Positions 23,743 through 32,735 of a stretch of DNA of 64,000 bases are shown here, piece by piece (positions within the stretch are counted from its first letter, which is position 1; each line of letters opens with the position of its first letter). The translations under genes were made by a program, and so were the position numbers. Where the stretch lies: the NCBI RefSeq assembly GCF_004764705.1, contig NZ_SHLX01000010.1, positions 62,001 to 126,000 on the forward strand, given 5' to 3'. Source of the DNA: Paenibacillus cymbidii. GTDB taxonomy: Bacteria; Bacillota; Bacilli; Paenibacillales; NBRC-103111. The notes beneath the pieces were generated by a model, which saw only the letters and a list, made by a program, of their open reading frames with translations, was not told where the DNA came from and did not search any database.

Positions 23743-24768
23743 ATGGCCCAAACGATACGGGTAAGACGCGGCACCAAAGCGGAGCTGGTCGCGCGCGGGG
23801 CTTTGCTGCCGGGCGAGCTCGGCTTCTGCACGGATACGAAGGAAGTGTTCGTCGGCGACGGCACGACGAATACGGCCGTCGGCCGCGTGATGACCGGGAC
23901 GTACGCCGCCAGGCCGAGCGCCGCCAATGCCGGACGGCTGTATTACGTGATCGCCGGCGGCACCAATGCCGGGTACCTGTATGTCGACAACGGTTCAGCT
24001 TGGGAGCGGGTCAATCCGCTGGCGATTGCCGATTTGGCCGGTACGCTGGACGACGTGGCGAACGGAACGACTTACGGCAAGGTGCTGCTTGCCGATTTGA
24101 CGGGCGGCCACGTGAGCAAAGTGTCCGACGGCACGAATACGAAAACGGCGGCGGAAATCAAAACGCACCTCGACGATGCGACGAAGCATCGCCAGATCAA
24201 CGATGGCGCATCGGGCGCGACGGATTTGTGGTCGGCGCAGAAGATCCGCAATGAAATCGAACTGGCCAAGCACAATATCGAACCGCAGGCGAGCGTGAAG
24301 GATAAAGATTTGACGGCGCCGCCCGGTTCGCCGGTTACTGCAGACCGTTACATCGTGCCTTCCGGCGCTACGGGCGCGTGGGCAAGTCAAACGGGCAAAA
24401 TCGCCGAATGGAACGGCTCCGCATGGGATTTATACACGCCTTCTGTCGGCTGGACGTGTTACGTCGACGACGAGCAGAAGATTTATTCCTGGAACGGTAC
24501 GGTCTGGGTGCGCACCGGCGGTGCCCTGCAGACGATTGCGGCCGGCAACGGGCTGACCGGCGGCGGTCAGGCGGACACGGTCACGCTTGACATCGGCGCG
24601 GGGAATGGCATTGCGGTGGCGGCGGATGCGATTTCGGTGACGGCGTATCGCGGCATTACGGTGAGCAGCAGCGGCGTCGCCGCCAACATCGATGCGGACA
24701 GCATCGTCTACGATGCGGCCAACGGCTATCGGCTGACGGTAGCGGCGATCGACGGCGGCACCTTCTAG
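23743..24768 (+). CDS. Tail fibre protein with tropism-determinant-like N-terminus
   Basis: 341 residues. The N-terminus (TIRVRRGTKAELVARGALLP, GELGFCTDTKEVFVGDG) is the domain found at the start of major tropism determinant and other phage fibres. A DUF2793-like part follows (APPGSPVTADRYIVP, WNGSAWDLYTPSVGWTCYVD). The C-terminal repeats (GITVSSSGVAANIDADS) look like a beta-structured shaft. GGCGGATGG precedes the ATG. A receptor-binding or linker fibre. Confidence 0.82.
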   Translation: MAQTIRVRRGTKAELVARGALLPGELGFCTDTKEVFVGDGTTNTAVGRVMTGTYAARPSAANAGRLYYVIAGGTNAGYLYVDNGSAWERVNPLAIADLAGTLDDVANGTTYGKVLLADLTGGHVSKVSDGTNTKTAAEIKTHLDDATKHRQINDGASGATDLWSAQKIRNEIELAKHNIEPQASVKDKDLTAPPGSPVTADRYIVPSGATGAWASQTGKIAEWNGSAWDLYTPSVGWTCYVDDEQKIYSWNGTVWVRTGGALQTIAAGNGLTGGGQADTVTLDIGAGNGIAVAADAISVTAYRGITVSSSGVAANIDADSIVYDAANGYRLTVAAIDGGTF

Positions 24769-24783
24769 AGAGGAGGCGGCCGC

Positions 24784-25194
24784 ATGGCACGCAAAGTGTT
24801 GATTCAAATTCGCCGGGGAGCGGAGGCGGGCATCGGAACGCTTGCCGTCGCCGAGCTCGGTTATTGCACCGACACGCAGAAGCTGTATATCGGTTCGGCT
24901 GGGGGCAACGTGCTGCTGGTCGCGGCGACATCGGTCGGCGACATGCTGAAGGGCATTTACGACACCGACAATGACGGGATTGTCGACGCGGCCGAAAGCG
25001 TAGCCTGGACCGGCGTTGTTGGCCGTCCGGGCGCGGCGACGCAGGCGGAGGCCGAAGCGGGCGCGAGTTCCGCCCCGTATATGACGCCTCTGCGCACAGC
25101 GCAGGCGATTGCCGCGATGGCGATGCCTAAGGGGCCTTTTTCATGGGCGAACCTGCACGGTTCGTACACGTGGGGCCAACTGAAAGGGGGGTGA
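24784..25194 (+). CDS. Second, short fibre protein
   Basis: 136 residues. The N-terminal 45 residues (KVLIQIRRGAEAGIGTLAVA, ELGYCTDTQKLYIG) repeat the fibre N-terminal domain of the preceding gene, so the two are paralogous at that end. The remainder is short with no shaft. It may be an adaptor plug or a fibre worn down by recombination. GAGAGGAGG before the start. Confidence 0.75.
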   Translation: MARKVLIQIRRGAEAGIGTLAVAELGYCTDTQKLYIGSAGGNVLLVAATSVGDMLKGIYDTDNDGIVDAAESVAWTGVVGRPGAATQAEAEAGASSAPYMTPLRTAQAIAAMAMPKGPFSWANLHGSYTWGQLKGG

Positions 25195-25197
25195 ATC

Positions 25198-25812
25198 ATG
25201 TACGGACAACCATTATTCGGCACGCTGGCGTATGGGGACAATCCGGACGAAACGAACCCGCCGGAAATCGACGCCCCCGACCTGATGAACTATTTGCCGA
25301 ATTATTACGCGGACAGCCGCATCATGCGCTCGATCCAGGGCGCCGCCGCTGCCGAGTTGGGAAGCTTGCGGTATGCGTTGGATGCGATTTTGGCCCAGCT
25401 GTTTGTACGCACGGCGTCCTGGGGGTTGGACCGCTGGGAGCGCGAGCTTGGCATCGACTACGACCCGTCGCGGCCGAACGAGTGGCGGCGGGAGATCATC
25501 CTGGCCAAGCTGCGCGGGGGCAGCACGACGACGAAGGCGAAAATCGTCAACGTCGCGGCCGCTTTTTCCGGCGGTGAAGTGGAAGTGATCGAATACCCGG
25601 ACGAGTATCGTTTCGTCGTGCGGTTTATCGGCATTCTCGGCATCCCGCCGAACATGGCCGGATTCGTCGACATGCTGGAGCAGATCAAGCCGGCCCATTT
25701 GGCCTACAGCTTTATGTACACTTTTACGACGTGGAGCATGATTTCCGATTTGACTTGGGCGGACGCCGTGTCGAAGACGTGGAACGAGCTCAGAGTTTAC
25801 GAAGGAGCGTGA
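25198..25812 (+). CDS. xkdU: YmfQ/XkdU family baseplate-proximal protein (DUF2313)
   Basis: 204 residues. Motifs DLMNYLPNYYADSRIMRSIQ, WGLDRWERELGIDYDPSRP and EWRREIILAKLRGGSTTTKA are diagnostic of XkdU/YmfQ, the counterpart of tail protein I (gpI) linking wedge and fibre. In PBSX this gene directly follows xkdT; here three genes of about 1.9 kb lie between, so the order is rearranged. Confidence 0.92.
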   Translation: MYGQPLFGTLAYGDNPDETNPPEIDAPDLMNYLPNYYADSRIMRSIQGAAAAELGSLRYALDAILAQLFVRTASWGLDRWERELGIDYDPSRPNEWRREIILAKLRGGSTTTKAKIVNVAAAFSGGEVEVIEYPDEYRFVVRFIGILGIPPNMAGFVDMLEQIKPAHLAYSFMYTFTTWSMISDLTWADAVSKTWNELRVYEGA

Positions 25813-25819
25813 AGATGCG

Positions 25820-28800
25820 GTGCAGTATACATCGAACTTGAACTTGAAAAAGCCGGAAAGCTCGGACGCCGTCAATATTGACGATTTGAACGGCAACGCG
25901 GATATCCTCGACGCTGCCGTCGCCGGCAAAGTCGACAAAGTCGCGGGCAAAGGGCTGTCGACGGAGGATTATACGACGGCGGAGAAGAGCAAGCTGGCGG
26001 GAATCGCGGCAGGCGCGCAGGTTAATGCGGTGACGAGTGTAGCGGGGCGGACGGGGGCGGTGACATTAGCTGCTGCCGATGTTTCAGGCGTTGAAACTGC
26101 TTCCGGATCGCAGGCCAAAGTGGATACGCATGCAAATGCCACAACCGGCGTCCATGGAGCAGTTTCGACAGCCACTGCAAGTAAAATCGTGATTCGGGAT
26201 GCAAGCGGGCGAGCGCAATTTGCTGACCCTTTGACTGCGGCCGATGCTGCAACGAAAGGATATGTCGACTCTAAGGCCGGGACGCTCCAGCCACAAGTTT
26301 ACTACCTGCAACGCGAAGTTGCCAACCTTAAAGCCGTATCGTCTCTCAAAGATCGGGTTGACGGGGCGAGCGGAATATTTTATGACTTGTTCGACGGACA
26401 CAACGCAGGCTCGATCGCGCAGTTGGATACGACCAAGACAAAGACGAATGTTGCCCTGTCTTCTGGTAATACGGTGTTGACCAACAAGCTTGTCAATCCT
26501 GCGGGGTTTAAACTTGGTCAGGAGATCACGATACAAGACGATGTTGATTACGAGCGCGTGACAATCAATCGTTATGAGGATGTTACTACGTCAACAACAT
26601 ATACGCGGACCAGCGTCACTGTCGTCGGGTCGGCCTACGATACAAGCGGCAACGGCGGGCGTAAGGTGACGGTGCTGGACAACGGGTGGATCGTGGCAGC
26701 GGCAATTAACGCATCGGGCAATCAAATCGAGTTGTACGTGTCCAAGGACAATGGGGCTACTTATAGCCGGTTGTGCTACTTTTACAACGCGGTCGCCATA
26801 ACATCCAGCACGACCTTCGCATTGTGCTCAAGCGGGAATAACGTACACATGATAATGGTGGGAGACGGCGCTAGCGACTCAATCAATCATTTTGCTATCG
26901 ACGCGACCACTCAGACGGATTCAAATCGGTACGGTGTAGGGTTTCATAATATCGACACACAGACAACCATTCAATCTTGCTCCATCACTGCGGCCCTCGA
27001 CGGCAGCATACACGCCGCATGGGCGAGTAAAAGCACCACATACCCAAATAGCTTCAACATCCGCTACGGCAAGAGTACGGACAGCGGAGCAACGTGGGCG
27101 GTCTCGTACCAAACAATAGACAATACGAGTGGCGATGATAACACAAATCCAAGTATTATTTCTCGCGCTAATAGTTATCCATTGTTTACGTGGCAATTTA
27201 AGAATGCTGCTGGAACGGTAAATACAATTTTTTGTAGGTATTGGGGTGGTTCCTCTTTTACAACGTCAAATGTTCATCTCGGCTCGTCTTACGCCCAATC
27301 CAGCCCCTGCGCAACCGTTGCGCCGTCCGGGCGGATATGGTGTACATGGGTCGGCCGTGATTCCACCGATAGCAGCGTCGAAAATGTTCGAGTTTCGTAC
27401 AGCGACGATGGCGGAGCCACTTGGTCGACAATGCAGAAGCTGACTAGTGGAAACACATACGCACAAAACTTTCCTTCTGTATCGATCGATCCAAGCAATA
27501 ACGTCTACATTGATTGGCAGGGCGTTGACAGTGCGATCAATACGAACTACAGGCAGTTGCGCCGCATTATCTGGAACGGCTCGTCTTGGGGGAGCATCTC
27601 GTCTTTAACAAGTAATAGCTCGGGTCATGTATCGAATGTTTCATCACTCAATAACAGCACCCTGAACTTTTCTGATCCTTTGACGATCTACCAGGACGCT
27701 CAAGCTACCGCCGTCAAATTCCGCGGAAGTTGGACGATTGATGTTACTGTTAAGCAAGTCGAAACCACAGCAACGACAAAAGCCTTCAAGTCAGGTTCTA
27801 TCATTGCACGTAGCACTACTGTTGTTTCTGGCGGTAAGCTTGGGTTCAGTCCAGGATACGAAACAGCAACAACGTATACGCGAATGAACGTCAGCGTCGT
27901 CAACTCGACCTACGATACAGGTGGCAACGGCGGGCGTAAGGTGGTGGTCTGTGCCAACAGTAACATTTTCGCAGGTGCGATAAATGGTAGCACCTATAAG
28001 CTATATAAGTCTACTGACAAAGGGGCTACATGGACTGATGTTACTCCAACTCAATCGTCCTCGTCATTGCAAAGCATTGCCTTAGCTACTAACGGCACAC
28101 ATGTGTTTGTGATGCGAGCTGTTGATAACGCTTGGGTTTACGTAGACAAATATAATGACGCTGGCTCTCTTGTAGCTGGTGGAGGGACTCCTGACAACAT
28201 GCAATCGTCTCTGGGAGGTTGCTCAATTGCCTTCGCCCCCGACGGCGGCCTGCATGCCGCATGGTGCTCGAAAAACGCGACATATCCGAACAGCTTCAAC
28301 ATCCGCTACAGCAAGAGCACGGACGGCGGCGCAACTTGGGCGAGCCCGACGCAGCTGACAGCTGACAGCGGAACAAATAGAGACTCAACAAATCCGTCCG
28401 TGGTGGTGGGTAGCAATAATTACCCGCACATCGTCTATCAGAATAACATAAGTGGTAGCACGCAATGGATTCGCTCACTTGACTGGCAAGGGTCTGCTTT
28501 TATTAGTCATGATATTTTTGCCGGTTCCACCTACTCCCAAGGCGACCCCTGTGCAGCCGTGGCGCCGAATGGTGATATCCATGTCAGTTGGCGTGGCGGT
28601 GACGCGATCGCCGGTGTCAGTAACATTCGCTACTCGAAGAGTTCAGATGGCGGAGCGACGTGGTCCGCTATGCAAAAATTAACTACGGCAGGAACGGCAT
28701 TTGCCGAAACTAACCCGTCAATCTCTGTTAATAAAGACGGCGATATTTTCATTATGTGGCAAGGATACGACGGAACATATTATCAGATTCGTAGGATCAA

Positions 28801-29293
28801 ATATAATAGCGGTGCTTGGGGGGTGATTACCACCTTGACAAGCAATACAACCAATTCTGTATTAGATCCATCAACCGTCAATAACAATGCGTTCGACTTT
28901 ACTGATCCTATTTGCATCTATAGGGACGCCCAAGCGGCCGCCGTCAAATTCCGCGGCAGTTGGACGGCCAGTAGCTTCACTCCCGTACTTGTCGAGGACG
29001 CGCGTTACAACATCGTGCCAGCCAGCAACATCAGCAGCATCGTCGCATGGGCGGACCGGGAGACGGACGCCGGCTTTAGCCTGTCAGCGGCTGCGAGCTT
29101 CCACGCCAGCACGGAGTCGATGCAGTCAATGACCAAGACGAGCGCGACGGTCGACGGTAACACGAGCGAGGATCAGTTCGTGTTGTCCGGGCAGACGCCC
29201 GCAGCGAAGGGTACGCTGCGACTCACGTTGACGCGCAGCAGCACTAGCGTAAACAAATCTGTCAAGCAAGTGCTTGGCGCTGGGGGAGTGTGA
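25820..29293 (+). CDS. Large tail fibre with duplicated sialidase-like propeller
   Basis: 1,157 residues. The N-terminal 90 residues (YTSNLNLKKPESSDAVNIDD, AGIAAGAQVNAVTSVAGRTG) are a standard phage fibre attachment region. Two homologous blocks follow (about 26.59-27.75 and 27.86-28.97 kb), each with three Asp-box motifs of the type S-x-D-x-G-A-T-W. Both blocks carry TYPNSFNIRY and close with DAQAxAVKFRGSWT. Asp boxes mark sialidase/BNR beta-propellers, so the fibre probably binds or cuts a surface glycan. Base composition over the propellers is visibly more A+T-rich than the flanks, a sign of exchange. GTG start; GGAG about 13 bp upstream. Confidence 0.87.
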   Translation: MQYTSNLNLKKPESSDAVNIDDLNGNADILDAAVAGKVDKVAGKGLSTEDYTTAEKSKLAGIAAGAQVNAVTSVAGRTGAVTLAAADVSGVETASGSQAKVDTHANATTGVHGAVSTATASKIVIRDASGRAQFADPLTAADAATKGYVDSKAGTLQPQVYYLQREVANLKAVSSLKDRVDGASGIFYDLFDGHNAGSIAQLDTTKTKTNVALSSGNTVLTNKLVNPAGFKLGQEITIQDDVDYERVTINRYEDVTTSTTYTRTSVTVVGSAYDTSGNGGRKVTVLDNGWIVAAAINASGNQIELYVSKDNGATYSRLCYFYNAVAITSSTTFALCSSGNNVHMIMVGDGASDSINHFAIDATTQTDSNRYGVGFHNIDTQTTIQSCSITAALDGSIHAAWASKSTTYPNSFNIRYGKSTDSGATWAVSYQTIDNTSGDDNTNPSIISRANSYPLFTWQFKNAAGTVNTIFCRYWGGSSFTTSNVHLGSSYAQSSPCATVAPSGRIWCTWVGRDSTDSSVENVRVSYSDDGGATWSTMQKLTSGNTYAQNFPSVSIDPSNNVYIDWQGVDSAINTNYRQLRRIIWNGSSWGSISSLTSNSSGHVSNVSSLNNSTLNFSDPLTIYQDAQATAVKFRGSWTIDVTVKQVETTATTKAFKSGSIIARSTTVVSGGKLGFSPGYETATTYTRMNVSVVNSTYDTGGNGGRKVVVCANSNIFAGAINGSTYKLYKSTDKGATWTDVTPTQSSSSLQSIALATNGTHVFVMRAVDNAWVYVDKYNDAGSLVAGGGTPDNMQSSLGGCSIAFAPDGGLHAAWCSKNATYPNSFNIRYSKSTDGGATWASPTQLTADSGTNRDSTNPSVVVGSNNYPHIVYQNNISGSTQWIRSLDWQGSAFISHDIFAGSTYSQGDPCAAVAPNGDIHVSWRGGDAIAGVSNIRYSKSSDGGATWSAMQKLTTAGTAFAETNPSISVNKDGDIFIMWQGYDGTYYQIRRIKYNSGAWGVITTLTSNTTNSVLDPSTVNNNAFDFTDPICIYRDAQAAAVKFRGSWTASSFTPVLVEDARYNIVPASNISSIVAWADRETDAGFSLSAAASFHASTESMQSMTKTSATVDGNTSEDQFVLSGQTPAAKGTLRLTLTRSSTSVNKSVKQVLGAGGV

Positions 29294-29299
29294 CGAGGC

Positions 29300-29476
29300 A
29301 TGCAGATAAAACAGCGTGATGCGGAAACAGGCGAGATTCAGCAAGCATTTACACCGTTGGCGGGCAGCACGCCAACGCCAAAAGAGCAGATCATAGCGCT
29401 CCAAACCGAAAACACAAACCTCAAATCCAGGTTGGCCGACGTCGAACTGGCGCTGGCCGACCTTTTTACTACTTAA
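29300..29476 (+). CDS. Small coiled-coil tail protein
   Basis: 58 residues from ATG 29300. A C-terminal heptad-like helix (KEQIIALQTENTNLKSRLAD) follows a short N-terminal part. Position after the large fibre matches the small XkdW/XkdX-type proteins of PBSX-like phages; role unknown. Confidence 0.72.
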   Translation: MQIKQRDAETGEIQQAFTPLAGSTPTPKEQIIALQTENTNLKSRLADVELALADLFTT

Positions 29477-29490
29477 GGAGGCGAATCATT

Positions 29491-29667
29491 GTGACATTGC
29501 CTTTCCATAAAATCCGCATCATCGCGAATGCCTGCCTGATCCGGTACGACGCCGGAGAAGGCGAAATCGCGGATATCGTAGCCAGTTACCAACTGGCGGA
29601 AACTGACCGCACTAAAGTAGTGGCCGAGATTAGGACCAGGAGGACAGAGCTTGAAAAGCTTGTTTAA
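29491..29667 (+). CDS. Small tail-locus protein
   Basis: 58 residues from GTG 29491 with AAGGAGG upstream. Sequence HKIRIIANACLIRYDAGEGE then a Glu/Arg-rich helix. Resembles the short XkdX-like proteins in size and position only. Function unknown. Confidence 0.7.
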   Translation: MTLPFHKIRIIANACLIRYDAGEGEIADIVASYQLAETDRTKVVAEIRTRRTELEKLV

Positions 29668-29698
29668 CCTCCCATCCCCCAGAGAGCAGGTGGTGATT

Positions 29699-29926
29699 AT
29701 GCCGGACGAACGGCAAGAAATCCTCCAACGCCTGACGCGTGTGGAGACGAAGCTGGACATGATGAACAGCGCCCGCGACATGGCGGGCGAAGCGCTGCAG
29801 AGCTCGAAAGCAGCGCACCATCGCATCGACGAGCTGGCCGACGCGCAAAGCTGGCTCTGGCGCACGGTAGTGGCGGCGCTCATCGTCGGCGCGATCGGGC
29901 TGCTGTGGAAGGGAATCGGCTCATGA
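29699..29926 (+). CDS. XhlA-like lysis accessory protein
   Basis: 75 residues from ATG 29699. Helical N-terminal part (RQEILQRLTRVETKLDMMNS, AAHHRIDELADAQSWLWRTV) and a single C-terminal membrane helix (VVAALIVGAIGLLW). This is the hemolysin XhlA architecture; XhlA works with the holin to let the endolysin reach the wall. The stop overlaps the holin start. Confidence 0.82.
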   Translation: MPDERQEILQRLTRVETKLDMMNSARDMAGEALQSSKAAHHRIDELADAQSWLWRTVVAALIVGAIGLLWKGIGS

Positions 29927-30156
29927 GCGAACAAGATATCGTTACGCTGGCCGCCCTCGTGGCGGCCTTTGTCGGCGTGGCCAAAGGCTTTGGCCTGCCG
30001 TCCAAATATTGTCCGGTCGCGGCAATCGGGATAGCGGCCGTTTTTGTGCTGGTGCCGCCACCTTTCCAAGCCAAGCTGATTACGATAAGTATGATCGGGC
30101 TAACCGCATCGGGAACGTATCAATTTGCCAAAAGGAGAAAGGAGGACGCCGGATGA
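29923..30156 (+). CDS. Holin-like membrane protein
   Basis: 77 residues from ATG 29923 (ATGA overlap with XhlA-like gene). Hydrophobic segments are about 8-25, 35-51 and 58-70, with a charged tail KRRKEDAG, as in class I/II holins. Between XhlA-like and endolysin genes, so it is the probable pore former for particle release. Confidence 0.8.
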   Translation: MSEQDIVTLAALVAAFVGVAKGFGLPSKYCPVAAIGIAAVFVLVPPPFQAKLITISMIGLTASGTYQFAKRRKEDAG

Positions 30157-30770
30157 AAGCGCAAGATTTCATTGCGGCCGTCGCTCCGGTCGCCGTGCAA
30201 CTGCGGCGGGAAGTGTCGCCGGTGTTCGCTTCGGTGCGAATCGCGCAGGCGGCGCTGGAAACGGGCTGGACGCTGAACAAATGGAATAATTTGGTTGGGT
30301 TCAAGGTGGGCAGCGGCGAAACCAACGCCTACTGGAAAGGCAACTACTACTACGTCGGCACCTGGGAGGTGTACGACGGCAAACGCAAGGACATCATGGC
30401 CGCATTCCGCGCGTACGATTCGATCGCGAGCGGGTTCCGCGACCAGGATCTGCTGTTTACCGGCTGGGACAACTACAGGCTCGTATGCGCGGCCCAAACG
30501 CCGGAAGAACAATGCCGGGCGTTCATGAAAACGCCGCTGAAGTACGCGACGGACCCGGATTATGCGGAGAAGCTGCTGTCCATCATGGACACGCACGATT
30601 TGAAAGCCCACGACGAGGAGGAGATCGCGGTGTTAAGTGCCGAGGACGCCAACAAAATTATTTTGTTCCTGAGCGCCGCTTACATGAGCACTACGGTGCA
30701 GGAAGCGCGCGACGAGTTTCACCGGCTCGCCAACGAGCTGCGCAAAGCTTCGGGGCAGCCGGAAGCGTGA
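30153..30770 (+). CDS. Glucosaminidase-type endolysin
   Basis: 205 residues from ATG 30153, overlapping the holin by 4 bp. The catalytic domain (about 1-155) is of the FlgJ/GH73 endo-beta-N-acetylglucosaminidase type: FASVRIAQAALETGW with the catalytic Glu, NNLVGFKVG, FRAYDSIASGFRDQDLL and YATDPDYAEKLLSIM. A C-terminal helical tail of about 50 residues could bind the wall. Last gene of the tail locus; releases particles by host lysis. Confidence 0.9.
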   Translation: MKAQDFIAAVAPVAVQLRREVSPVFASVRIAQAALETGWTLNKWNNLVGFKVGSGETNAYWKGNYYYVGTWEVYDGKRKDIMAAFRAYDSIASGFRDQDLLFTGWDNYRLVCAAQTPEEQCRAFMKTPLKYATDPDYAEKLLSIMDTHDLKAHDEEEIAVLSAEDANKIILFLSAAYMSTTVQEARDEFHRLANELRKASGQPEA

Positions 30771-30835
30771 CGCAAAGATACCACGGCCAGCACCCCCTTT
30801 CCCCAAAAGAGAGAGATGATCGCGACGAAGTGCTA

Positions 30836-30864
30836 TTTTCAGCCGCGCGAAAGTTGATTATAAT
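30836..30864 (+). promoter_or_regulatory. Sigma-A promoter of the heparinase-like gene
   Basis: TTTTCA (30836-30841), 17 bp, TATAAT (30859-30864); AAAGGGAG and ATG 30897 follow. Confidence 0.6.
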
Positions 30865-30896
30865 CGGAGTTACCTAACCGAAAGGGAGACCCCCAG

Positions 30897-32735
30897 ATGA
30901 TCAGCTTTCGCGACATTCGCCGGGAACTGGCCGCCGCACAGCAGCGGTCGCCGTTGTTCCCGTTCGGCTTGGCGCTGGACAAGCCGCTGTTTGACCGGCT
31001 TCGACACGCCCTGCACCTGCAGCCGCTGCTGGCGGAAATTCGCCGGGAAGCCGAACGCGCCCGCACCACTCCAACTCCCCCGCTTACGTTTACGCAATTC
31101 CATACGTTCGAACAAACCGGAACCCGGCTCGAGTACGAGCAGCCGTATTTTGAGCGGCGCGGCCGGTTGCTGGCGCTGACGCTCGCCACCCGGATCGACG
31201 ATACCCCGCTGTATAAGGAAGCGCTCGATAATCTCGTCTGGGAAATCTGCAACGAATATACTTGGTGCCTGCCCGCCTGTTTGCCGCCCGATCTCGAAGC
31301 GTGCCGCGCCTACCGCGTGCCGCCGGAACAAGTTGTCGACCTGTTCGCGGCCGAAACGGCGAATGCGCTGGCAGAGACGTTGTTTCTTGCCGGCGACCGG
31401 CTCGACCCGTGGCTCGTTTACCGCGTCCGCACGGAAATCGATCGCCGTGTGTTCCGTCCGTTGTACCACGATCCCGTGCATTTTGACTGGGAATCGCGCA
31501 TTGACAACTGGGCCGCTGTCTGCGGCGGGGCCGTCGGTATGGCCGCACTGCTGCTCGAAGAAGACCGCGGGCGGCTGGCCGGCATGATCGAACGTACGGT
31601 GCGCGCGCTGGAATGTTTCCTTGACGGCTACGGCGACGACGGCGGTTCCCCGGAAGGGCTCGCCTACTGGCAGTACGGCTTCGGCTACTATGTCTATTTC
31701 GCCGACATGCTGGCTCAGTATACCGGCGGTGCGCTCGATCTGCTGCAAGGCGAAAAGCTGCGCCATATCGCGTCGTTTCCGGCGGCGTTCGTGCTGTCCG
31801 GGAATGGTTTCGTCAATTACTCCGACGCAGGCCCCTGCCAACTGCACACCGGGCTGCTGTCCCGGCTCGCGGCGCGTGTCGGCTGCGACGTTCCGGAGCT
31901 GCGCGAGGTGCCGCCGTTCAAGGCGGACCAATGCTACCGCTGGCCTCATGTGACGCGCAATCTGCTGTGGACGGACGCCGCCCTGCTCGGCAAGCCGGCC
32001 CCGGCGGCCACTTATGTGCTGCCCGATTTGGCGGTTGTCGTCGACCGCGGGCAGGCAGGCGGCACGACGGTCGCTTTTTCCGCCAAAGGCGGACACAATG
32101 GCGAGTCGCACAACCACAACGATCTCGGCCATTTCATTCTTCATCTCGGCGGGGACAATCCGCTGGCCGACCTCGGCGCCGGTCTTTATACCAAAGACTA
32201 TTTTGGCCCGAACCGCTACCAGCTGCTGCATAACGCGTCGGACGGCCATTCCGTACCGCTTATCAACGGGCGACAGCAGCGGGAAGGCCGCCAGCATGAA
32301 GCCGTCATGCTGCGCAACGATCAGGCGGACGGAGCGCTGCATGTTGACCTCGATTTGACGCGGGCGTATGACGACCCGCAGTTGCTGCAGTTTCGCCGCA
32401 GTTTCGTCTGGACGCGTCATGCCGCCACGTTGCGGCTGACCGATACGTTCGAGTTTGCCGGAAGTCCGGCGTCGCTGGAGGAGCGGTTCATCAGTCTCCA
32501 TAAACCGGAGCTTCGTCAAGGCGCAATCGTCTGGACTGTCGAGAACGGCGAAGCGGTCATGGCCTACGATTGTTCCCGGTTCGAAGCGGCTGTCGACACG
32601 ATCGTGGATGTGCCCGGCCATAACGGCGCACTGCTGACGGTTTACCGCACTATTTTGCGGGCGATCCGGCCGGATGCGGCTGTCGAAGCTGTTTTCGAAT
32701 TTGCGTTGAAACCGCGCCAGGCGACGCGGGAGTAA
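30897..32735 (+). CDS. Heparinase II/III family polysaccharide lyase
   Basis: 612 residues. An alpha/alpha toroid N-terminal half (for example AALLLEEDRGRLAGMIERTV, SPEGLAYWQYGFGYY) is followed by the C-terminal beta-sandwich with the heparinase II/III motif HNGESHNHNDLGHFIL near 400, holding catalytic or metal-binding histidines. Family members eliminate uronic acid polymers such as heparan, alginate or exopolysaccharide. No signal peptide, so it probably acts on imported oligosaccharides. The cupin isomerase gene is on the same strand 160 bp downstream, and GH88 and sugar transport genes lie within 12 kb. Confidence 0.88.
   Translation: MISFRDIRRELAAAQQRSPLFPFGLALDKPLFDRLRHALHLQPLLAEIRREAERARTTPTPPLTFTQFHTFEQTGTRLEYEQPYFERRGRLLALTLATRIDDTPLYKEALDNLVWEICNEYTWCLPACLPPDLEACRAYRVPPEQVVDLFAAETANALAETLFLAGDRLDPWLVYRVRTEIDRRVFRPLYHDPVHFDWESRIDNWAAVCGGAVGMAALLLEEDRGRLAGMIERTVRALECFLDGYGDDGGSPEGLAYWQYGFGYYVYFADMLAQYTGGALDLLQGEKLRHIASFPAAFVLSGNGFVNYSDAGPCQLHTGLLSRLAARVGCDVPELREVPPFKADQCYRWPHVTRNLLWTDAALLGKPAPAATYVLPDLAVVVDRGQAGGTTVAFSAKGGHNGESHNHNDLGHFILHLGGDNPLADLGAGLYTKDYFGPNRYQLLHNASDGHSVPLINGRQQREGRQHEAVMLRNDQADGALHVDLDLTRAYDDPQLLQFRRSFVWTRHAATLRLTDTFEFAGSPASLEERFISLHKPELRQGAIVWTVENGEAVMAYDCSRFEAAVDTIVDVPGHNGALLTVYRTILRAIRPDAAVEAVFEFALKPRQATRE

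Larger units (their letters stand above)
12584..30770. other. Contractile phage-tail (tailocin) locus
   Basis: From repressor to endolysin the region encodes every tail function expected for a PBSX-like contractile particle (terminator-like protein, sheath, tube, chaperone, tape measure, LysM baseplate protein, hub, two small baseplate proteins, wedge, YmfQ-like protein, fibres, lysis). I find no terminase, portal, protease, capsid, head-tail connector, integrase or replication gene. Tail genes follow one another with overlaps or short gaps on one strand. This is the gene content of an R-type bacteriocin rather than of a phage. Confidence 0.85.

Noticed and set aside
25820..29293. Diversity-generating retroelement acting on the fibre
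   Set aside because: No reverse transcriptase gene, no template-repeat copy and no adenine-biased variable repeat at the fibre end; the internal similarity is an ordinary domain duplication.
12584..30770. Complete, inducible prophage
   Set aside because: No terminase, portal, capsid, integrase or replication gene and no attachment-site repeats seen around the tail module.
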